From JAZDLC01 sp043802345 (GTDB lineage: Bacteria > Planctomycetota > B15-G4 > JADJEK01): a stretch of DNA of 12,246 nucleotides. Location of the stretch: contig JAZDLC010000036.1 in the NCBI GenBank assembly GCA_043802345.1, positions 1-12,246 on the forward strand, written 5' to 3'. Position 1 is the stretch's first letter. Every line of letters starts with the position of its first letter. The notes beneath the pieces are model-generated. The model was not told the DNA's origin, ran no database searches, and saw nothing but the letters and a program-made list of their open reading frames with translations. The translations under genes were made by a program, and so were the position numbers. Below are positions 1-4,333 of this stretch, piece after piece.

Positions 1-654
1 GACTGCGGGGCGGTGCCAGGCGGTCCTCCCTTCCGACTTCTCGAGCTGCGCGGCGTGGGTCGCCTTTGCCGGATCCTGCGGTCTTCTCTCCGCCGTCTCC
101 GCTTCGAGCGCCTCCAGATTCCGCGCCAGGAGTTCCGCCGCCACCAGCGAGAGCCTCTCCGAGGCCTCCCCGGCGTTCTCGTGCGGCAGGAAGTCCATCG
201 GCTGCTGGTCGATGACATCACCCGCATCGACCTCCTGCACCACGAACTGCAGGCTGACCCCGCCGGTGCGATCCCCGGCCTGGATCCCCCGGGCGATCGG
301 CGCCGCGCCGCGCCAGGCCGGCAGGAGCGAGCCGTGGAGGTTGACGATCCCCTTCTTTCCCAGTTCGAGCACATGCCGCCCGAGAATCTGCCCGTAGGCG
401 ACCACCACGATCAGGTCGGGCTCCAGCTCTCGCAATCGCTCGACCGCCGCGGGGGCATTGATCCGATCCGGCTGGAACAGGGGCAGACCCAGCCCCCTCG
501 CGCGCACCGCCACCGGCGTGGAAACGAGCTTCCTGCCCCGTCCCTGCGGCCGGTCGGGCGCGGCCACCACCAGCGGGATCTCATGGGCCGTCCCGGCCAG
601 CATGTCGAGAACCGGCACGGCGAAGCTCGAGGTTCCGAGAAAGACGATCTTCAT
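1..654 (-). CDS. fmt: Methionyl-tRNA formyltransferase, N-terminal 218 residues (runs off left edge)
   Basis: Transfers a formyl group from 10-formyl-tetrahydrofolate to Met-tRNA(fMet) in the cytoplasm, the step that prepares initiator tRNA. The minus-strand frame from the ATG at 654-652 stays open to base 1. It opens with MKIVFLGTSSFAVPVL, typical of the family. The catalytic loop NLHGSLLPAWRGAAP is at residues 105-119; N105, H107 and D143 (in QEVDAGDV) match E. coli N108, H110 and D146 with a constant offset of three. The visible part covers the Rossmann-like catalytic domain and the start of the linker to the C-terminal tRNA-binding domain; family members are about 310 residues. It is the fourth gene of the leftward block, 73 nt downstream of trxA. 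No clear Shine-Dalgarno precedes the ATG, and a GC-rich hairpin sits just upstream. The family assignment is very secure; the 3' end is outside the window. Confidence 0.96.
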   Translation of the reverse strand, partial: MKIVFLGTSSFAVPVLDMLAGTAHEIPLVVAAPDRPQGRGRKLVSTPVAVRARGLGLPLFQPDRINAPAAVERLRELEPDLIVVVAYGQILGRHVLELGKKGIVNLHGSLLPAWRGAAPIARGIQAGDRTGGVSLQFVVQEVDAGDVIDQQPMDFLPHENAGEASERLSLVAAELLARNLEALEAETAERRPQDPAKATHAAQLEKSEGRTAWHRPAV

Positions 655-664
655 GATGGAACGC

Positions 665-690
665 GGCGGCACCCCGAGGAAGGGGCCGCC
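665..690 (-). promoter_or_regulatory. GC-rich hairpin in the trxA-fmt gap
   Basis: On the plus strand GGCGG, a CA bulge, CCCC, a GAGGAA loop, GGGG and CCGCC pair into a nine-base-pair stem. It lies between the trxA stop (728) and the fmt start (654), ending about 10 nt before the fmt ATG. No T-run follows on either strand, so it does not look like an intrinsic terminator. It could stabilise mRNA or damp fmt translation. The structure is seen in the sequence; the role is inference. Confidence 0.4.
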
Positions 691-727
691 GTCGTCTCCT
701 GGCTGATAGGGCTTGCCTGCGTCCGGA

Positions 728-1069
728 TCAGACTTCCACGCCGAGCTGCTCGTTGCTGATCTTCTTCAGCTCGTCCACGGTGCGGCCGCCACCGATCAGC
801 CGGTGGACCTCCTCGCCGTTCTTGAACAGGATCAGCGTCGGGATCGCCGTCACCCGGTACTTCACGGCGATCTCGGGATGGTCCTGGGTGTTGTGCTTGG
901 CCACCTTGACGATGCCGTTCACATCGGCCGCAAACCGCTCCACCGTCGGTGAAAGCTGCCTGCACGGCCCGCACCAGGGGGCCCAGAAGTCGACCAGAAC
1001 CGGCTGTTTCGACTCCAGCACCTCCGCCTGAAACGTGTCGTCTGTGACCTCAAGAACATTCAGAGCCAT
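728..1069 (-). CDS. trxA: Thioredoxin
   Basis: A 113-residue cytoplasmic thioredoxin that reduces protein disulfides and is itself recharged by thioredoxin reductase. The active site WCGPC is at residues 32-36 (C33, C36). The buried acid D27 lies in VLVDFWAPW, and the cis-proline P77 in TAIPTLILF. All three are in their usual places, and the length is normal for a single-domain thioredoxin. There is no signal peptide. The ATG at 1069-1067 is fixed by a strong Shine-Dalgarno, GGAGGT, five bases upstream and inside the 3' end of scpA. The first 20 nt overlap scpA in another frame, so translation is probably coupled. Nothing nearby ties it to one dedicated substrate. Confidence 0.97.
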   Translation of the reverse strand: MALNVLEVTDDTFQAEVLESKQPVLVDFWAPWCGPCRQLSPTVERFAADVNGIVKVAKHNTQDHPEIAVKYRVTAIPTLILFKNGEEVHRLIGGGRTVDELKKISNEQLGVEV

Positions 1070-1973
1070 GGCTTACCTCCGCATCTTCCGCCGAGACCTC
1101 GCTGGAGCTGCTCGGGAGACGCTCGCCTGTTGAATCCTGTGTGTTTTGATCCCCGTTCGCCAGATCATTCTCGTCGAGCTGATCCATAAACTCCAGCTCT
1201 TCCTCGGAGGCAGGAGCCAGCAGCTCCGCCTCCATGTTCAGGATCTCGTCCAGCGAAAGGTCGCGGTCATCCTGGAGCACGATCTCGATCGAGTCAAAAC
1301 TGCCGGCCTGCTCGGACCGGACCAGCTTCCGCTTGATGAGCTCGAGGAGCGCCAGGAATCGACCTATGACCGTCGTCCGGTCCCTCTGCCCCTCGAATAG
1401 CCCAAGGAAGGTGATCCGTCCCCGGGTCCGGACCGAGCCGAAGACCTCCTCGATGTACTCCCGGAGCGGCTTTTCGTCGACGATCACCCGGGGGGCTCGT
1501 TGGATGCCGGTCTCCTGAAGCATGGTGGCGAAGGCGCGCACCAGGTCCCACAGATCGATCTCCTCCAGCTCCACCTCGGTCTCTTCCTCGGGCAGCCTGG
1601 GGGCGGTGTACGGGAAGACCTGGGACCGCCAGGCGGCCAGTTGCTCCAGATCGCGGGAGGCCATCTTGAACTGCTTGTACTCCAGAAGCTGCTGGATCAG
1701 CTCGTCTTCCGGATCGAGCTCCTCCTCGAGGTCGATCTCTTCCCCCGCCGGCAGCAGAGATCTCGACTTGATCAGCATCAGCGTCGAGGCCATCACCAGG
1801 AACTCCGAAGCCAGGTCGACGTCGAGGTTCTCGAGATTGGTCAGATACTCGAGATACCGGTCGCAAACGACCGAGATCGGGATCTCGTGGATCTCCACCT
1901 CTTCCTGTTTGACGAGGTAGAGCAAGAGGTCCAGGGGGCCGCTGAAGTTCTCGAGGCTGACCGTATAGGTCAT
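1050..1973 (-). CDS. scpA: Segregation and condensation protein A (kleisin)
   Basis: ScpA is the kleisin subunit of the SMC-ScpAB condensin that compacts and segregates the chromosome. The N-terminal segment LENFSGPLDLLLYLV (residues 7-21) and EFLVMASTLMLIKSRSLLP (57-75) are family signatures for the SMC-neck-binding region. The C-terminal winged helix is at about 195-235 (IGRFLALLELIKRKLVRSEQ). After about residue 245 comes a roughly 60-residue tail rich in Glu, Asp and Ser with no recognisable fold, giving 307 residues against the usual 240-270. The end of this tail overlaps trxA and carries its ribosome-binding site. The ATG follows the upstream protease stop by one base, so coupling is likely. 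The usual partner scpB is not adjacent: the upstream neighbour is the M50 protease and the downstream one is trxA. Confidence 0.95.
   Translation of the reverse strand: MTYTVSLENFSGPLDLLLYLVKQEEVEIHEIPISVVCDRYLEYLTNLENLDVDLASEFLVMASTLMLIKSRSLLPAGEEIDLEEELDPEDELIQQLLEYKQFKMASRDLEQLAAWRSQVFPYTAPRLPEEETEVELEEIDLWDLVRAFATMLQETGIQRAPRVIVDEKPLREYIEEVFGSVRTRGRITFLGLFEGQRDRTTVIGRFLALLELIKRKLVRSEQAGSFDSIEIVLQDDRDLSLDEILNMEAELLAPASEEELEFMDQLDENDLANGDQNTQDSTGERLPSSSSEVSAEDAEVSHGSECS
1075..1080 (-). promoter_or_regulatory. Strong Shine-Dalgarno for trxA inside scpA
   Basis: Reads GGAGGT on the minus strand, five bases before the trxA ATG. It is within the scpA coding sequence, which fixes the trxA start and constrains the last codons of scpA. 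Confidence 0.8.
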
Positions 1974-1974
1974 G

Positions 1975-2637
1975 TCACAACCAACTCAGGCAGAGGTCGT
2001 ACCACCAGTCGAAGACCGGCTGATACGTGTGCAGCACGATCGTGTTCATCACGCCGGTGATCACGAGCGCCAGAATGAGCAGGAATCCTAATGCATCCAG
2101 AGCGTAAAACGCGCGGCGGAGCGGCCCGGGAAGAAAGAATGCCAGCAATCGGGAGCCATCGAGGGGCGGAATCGGGATCAAGTTGAAGCAGGCCAGCAAG
2201 ACGTTGATCTTGATGCCGAAGCGTACCCAGTAGAAACCCTCAGCCCGATGAGACAGGATCGGGTCGTCCCCTCCGGCCAGGAAGATCCATGCGCCCGAGA
2301 GCAGCAGCGCGAGCAAGACGTTCGTGGCCGGCCCGGCGAGCGCGACCAGGGCGAAGTCCCGGCCCGGCTTCTTCAACTGGTCGACCGAGACCGGCACCGG
2401 CCGACCGGCGGCGAAGAGGTAGTGTGACTTGCTCAGGATCAGGTAGGCCGGAAGCAGCACCGACAGCAGCGGATGCAGGTGCGGCAGGGGATTCAGCGTC
2501 ACACGCCCCAGTTCCTTTCCCGTCCGGTCCCCCAGCCAGTTGGCCATGAACGCGTGGGCCGATTCGTGCAGGGAGACCGCCAACAACAGGACTCCGACCT
2601 CGCCGAGCAGGCGCGAGCTGAACTCGAATTCCGGCAT
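1975..2637 (-). CDS. Site-2 protease family (M50) integral membrane metallopeptidase
   Basis: A 220-residue polytopic membrane protein of the small M50 class (YwhC-like rather than RseP-like, because no PDZ domain is present). Zinc-ligand motif HESAH is at residues 24-28 in the first membrane segment, and the third ligand is D160 in NLIPIPPLDG. The conserved AGPATN follows the second hydrophobic block at 101-106. Further hydrophobic segments lie at about 55-68, 96-121, 143-156 and 180-200. The substrate is unknown. I chose the ATG at 2637-2635 over a TTG 12 codons upstream because AGGAGAGG sits seven bases before the ATG, and the upstream codons lie in a likely promoter. The usual NPxxHIDPxG motif reads NPLPHLHPLLS here (residues 49-59), so the common Asp-Pro is His-Pro. 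It is the first gene of the leftward block, one base before scpA. Confidence 0.9.
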   Translation of the reverse strand: MPEFEFSSRLLGEVGVLLLAVSLHESAHAFMANWLGDRTGKELGRVTLNPLPHLHPLLSVLLPAYLILSKSHYLFAAGRPVPVSVDQLKKPGRDFALVALAGPATNVLLALLLSGAWIFLAGGDDPILSHRAEGFYWVRFGIKINVLLACFNLIPIPPLDGSRLLAFFLPGPLRRAFYALDALGFLLILALVITGVMNTIVLHTYQPVFDWWYDLCLSWL

Positions 2638-2644
2638 CCTCAAA

Positions 2645-2652
2645 CCTCTCCT
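2645..2652 (-). promoter_or_regulatory. Shine-Dalgarno that decides the M50 protease start
   Basis: Reads AGGAGAGG on the minus strand, seven bases upstream of the ATG at 2637. It supports the 220-residue protein over the 232-residue TTG-initiated one. Confidence 0.7.
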
Positions 2653-2662
2653 GGGGGATCCT

Positions 2663-2684
2663 GCGGACCACAAGTGTAGTCCGC
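2663..2684. promoter_or_regulatory. 22-bp near-perfect palindrome, candidate operator
   Basis: GCGGAC and GTCCGC flank a centre that is itself mostly self-complementary (CAC..GTA/GTG). Nine of eleven position pairs match around one axis. It lies 26 bp upstream of the M50 protease ATG and covers a possible leftward -10 box (TACACT at 2678-2673). A dimeric regulator or an mRNA hairpin could explain it. The symmetry is seen directly; the function is inferred. Confidence 0.4.
2673..2678 (-). promoter_or_regulatory. Possible -10 element of the leftward block
   Basis: Minus-strand TACACT matches four of six positions of the sigma-70 consensus and would start transcription about 30 nt before the protease ATG. 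I find no good -35 at 16-18 nt spacing, so this is weak. Confidence 0.25.
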
Positions 2685-2688
2685 CCCG

Positions 2689-2717
2689 TTGAGATCCGAG
2701 ATCACTTCTCGTAGGCT
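2689..2717 (+). promoter_or_regulatory. Possible sigma-70 promoter of the kds-lpt operon
   Basis: TTGAGA (2689-2694), a 17-nt spacer, then TAGGCT (2712-2717). The -35 is good and the -10 poor. It would give a leader of about 35 nt before the kdsD TTG start. A tandem heptamer, GAGATCC then GAGATCA (2691-2704), overlaps the -35 and spacer. This is the only gap on the plus strand from which the rightward operon could start. Confidence 0.35.
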
Positions 2718-2759
2718 TGCATCGGGTCCCGAAATTCCAGGTGTTCCACGGCTAGTTCA

Positions 2760-3803
2760 TTGGAAAACAACGAGTTGCAACGAGAGCCGCAAAAGGAAGA
2801 GGTGGCCCTGCGGACCCTCGCGGAGGGCCGGGCCGTCCTCGAGGCCGGCTCCCGCGGCCTGGCGCGCCTCGCCGGGCAGCTCGACGACAGCTTCGTTCAG
2901 GCCGTGGATGCCATCCTGGGGTCGTCCGGCAAGCTGGTGCTGACCGGCATCGGCAAGGCGGGGAAGATCGCTTCGAAGATCTCCGCCACCTTCGCAAGTA
3001 CTGGAACACCATCGATTTACCTCCACCCCACCGATGCGCTCCATGGCGATCTGGGGCGGGTGGATCCGCAGGACATCGTGCTGGCGCTCAGCAACAGCGG
3101 CGGGAGCGACGAGGTCGCCCGCTTGATCCAGCCGCTCCGTTCCATCGGCGCCCGGCTGCTGGCGATCACGGCAGTCAAGGAGTCGACGCTCGGCCGGGCG
3201 GCGGACATCTGTCTCTGCTTCGGCCGCCAGGCCGAAGCGGGCCACCTCGGGCTGGCGCCCACCACCTCCACCACCTGCATGCTGGCGTTGGGAGACGCGC
3301 TCGCCATGGCGGTCCTCTCCCGGCGGCAGCTCTCTCCGGCCGAGTTCGCCCGCTTCCATCCGGGCGGCGCCCTCGGCCGCAGCCTGATGCGGGTGGAAGA
3401 GGTCATGCGCCGCGGCGAGCGGAATCCGGTGGCCGGCCAGGAAGAGCCGCTGATCCGGATCGTTCAGAGGATGACCTCCACCGAGGGGCGCCCAGGCGCC
3501 ATCAGCCTGGTCGATGAAGACGGCATCCTGGCCGGGTTCTATACTGACGGCGATTTCCGGCGCGACATGGAGCAGATCGTGCGGGACGACGCCACCACCG
3601 ACGCGCGCGCCCTCTTCCAGCAGCCGGTCTCGCGCTTCATGACCGCGAATCCGCGGACGATCCGCGCCGATCAACTGGTGGCCGAGGCGGTGCGCCTCCT
3701 GAGCGAGATGAAGATCGATCAAGTCCCGGTCATCGACGGAGACCGGCGGCCGATCGGGTTGATCGACGTGCAGGATCTGCTCGACGTGAGGATCCTCGGA
3801 TGA
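2760..3803 (+). CDS. kdsD: Arabinose-5-phosphate isomerase (KpsF/GutQ family)
   Basis: Converts ribulose-5-phosphate to arabinose-5-phosphate, the first committed step towards Kdo. The N-terminal SIS domain spans about residues 40-185, with GIGKAGK, FASTGTPS, SNSGGSDE, LGLAPTTSTT and HPGGALGR. K66, E118, E159 and H200 align with K59, E111, E152 and H193 of E. coli KdsD, the residues I recall as catalytic. Two CBS domains fill about 210-345, one carrying the usual YTDGDFRR. The length is 347 residues against 328 in E. coli. The start is a TTG with no clear Shine-Dalgarno and no in-frame ATG upstream before a stop; TTG 2775 or GTG 2802 (after AGGAAGAG) are alternatives. It is first in the rightward operon and overlaps kdsC by four bases (ATGA). 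Function is very secure; the exact start is not. Confidence 0.94.
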   Translation: MENNELQREPQKEEVALRTLAEGRAVLEAGSRGLARLAGQLDDSFVQAVDAILGSSGKLVLTGIGKAGKIASKISATFASTGTPSIYLHPTDALHGDLGRVDPQDIVLALSNSGGSDEVARLIQPLRSIGARLLAITAVKESTLGRAADICLCFGRQAEAGHLGLAPTTSTTCMLALGDALAMAVLSRRQLSPAEFARFHPGGALGRSLMRVEEVMRRGERNPVAGQEEPLIRIVQRMTSTEGRPGAISLVDEDGILAGFYTDGDFRRDMEQIVRDDATTDARALFQQPVSRFMTANPRTIRADQLVAEAVRLLSEMKIDQVPVIDGDRRPIGLIDVQDLLDVRILG

Positions 3804-4333
3804 GCCCCCCACTGATCCACCCCGCCGCCGTGGAGCAGGTCAAGCTGCTCCTGCTCGACGTGGACGGCGTGCTGACCGACGGCAAGCTCTACTACAACAA
3901 CGACAGCACGACCACGAAGGCGTTTCATGTGCGGGACGGCCTCGGGATCGCACTTCTGCACCAGGCAGGGATCGAGACCGGCATCATTTCAGGGCGGGAC
4001 GAACTGTCGGTCAGAAGGCGCGCCGAGGAGCTGGGCATCGCGATCGTCGTCCTCGGCGAGGGGCGCAAGGGCCGGGTGGTCGAGCGCCTGCTGAGAGAGC
4101 GCAATCTGCAGCCATCCCAGTCGGCCTACCTCGCGGACGACGTCAACGACCTGCCGGCCCTGGCGAAGGTCGGGGTGCCGATCGCGGTGGCCGACGCGCA
4201 TCCCGACGTGCTCTCGTTCGTGCGCTACGTCACCCGTTCTGGAGGTGGCCAGGGAGCTGTCCGGGAGGTGGCGGACGCCATCCTTGGAACCGGGCGGGAC
4301 TCGTTCCTCGAGCAGGAAGAGGTCGTCCAATGA
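3800..4333 (+). CDS. kdsC: 3-deoxy-D-manno-octulosonate 8-phosphate phosphatase (HAD, C0 type)
   Basis: Hydrolyses Kdo-8-phosphate to Kdo, the step before CMP activation. It is a 177-residue capless HAD phosphatase; family members are about 170-190. Motif I is DVDGVLTDG, with nucleophile D20 and acid/base D22. The FHVRDGLG loop, the SGRDE motif II segment and motif III DDVNDLPAL (D113, D114) follow. The C-terminal GGGQGAVREVAD tail, which completes the neighbouring active site in KdsC tetramers, is also present. The residue before the motif III Asp pair is Ala where Gly is common. GAGG lies eight bases upstream of the ATG. The gene overlaps kdsD and the next gene by four bases each (ATGA both times), the usual kdsD-kdsC-lptC order. 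Confidence 0.95.
   Translation: MSPPLIHPAAVEQVKLLLLDVDGVLTDGKLYYNNDSTTTKAFHVRDGLGIALLHQAGIETGIISGRDELSVRRRAEELGIAIVVLGEGRKGRVVERLLRERNLQPSQSAYLADDVNDLPALAKVGVPIAVADAHPDVLSFVRYVTRSGGGQGAVREVADAILGTGRDSFLEQEEVVQ
4314..4322 (+). promoter_or_regulatory. Shine-Dalgarno of the LptC/LptA-like gene
   Basis: AGGAAGAGG ends seven bases before the ATG at 4330 and lies inside the last codons of kdsC, confirming the overlapping start. Confidence 0.6.

Noticed and set aside
665..690. Intrinsic terminator between trxA and fmt
   Set aside because: The hairpin is not followed by a T-run on either strand, so Rho-independent termination is not supported.
13..759. 248-codon plus-strand frame at the left edge
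   Set aside because: It lies antisense to fmt and the end of trxA, whose proteins are recognisable residue by residue.
2638..2673. TTG start giving a 232-residue M50 protease
   Set aside because: The extra 12 codons lie in a region with a strong Shine-Dalgarno for the internal ATG and overlap the dyad and possible -10; the extra residues look unlike a family N-terminus.
2757..3812. 351-codon open frame antisense to kdsD
   Set aside because: kdsD has all expected catalytic motifs in the opposite strand; the antisense product is His/Arg/Ala-rich without motifs.
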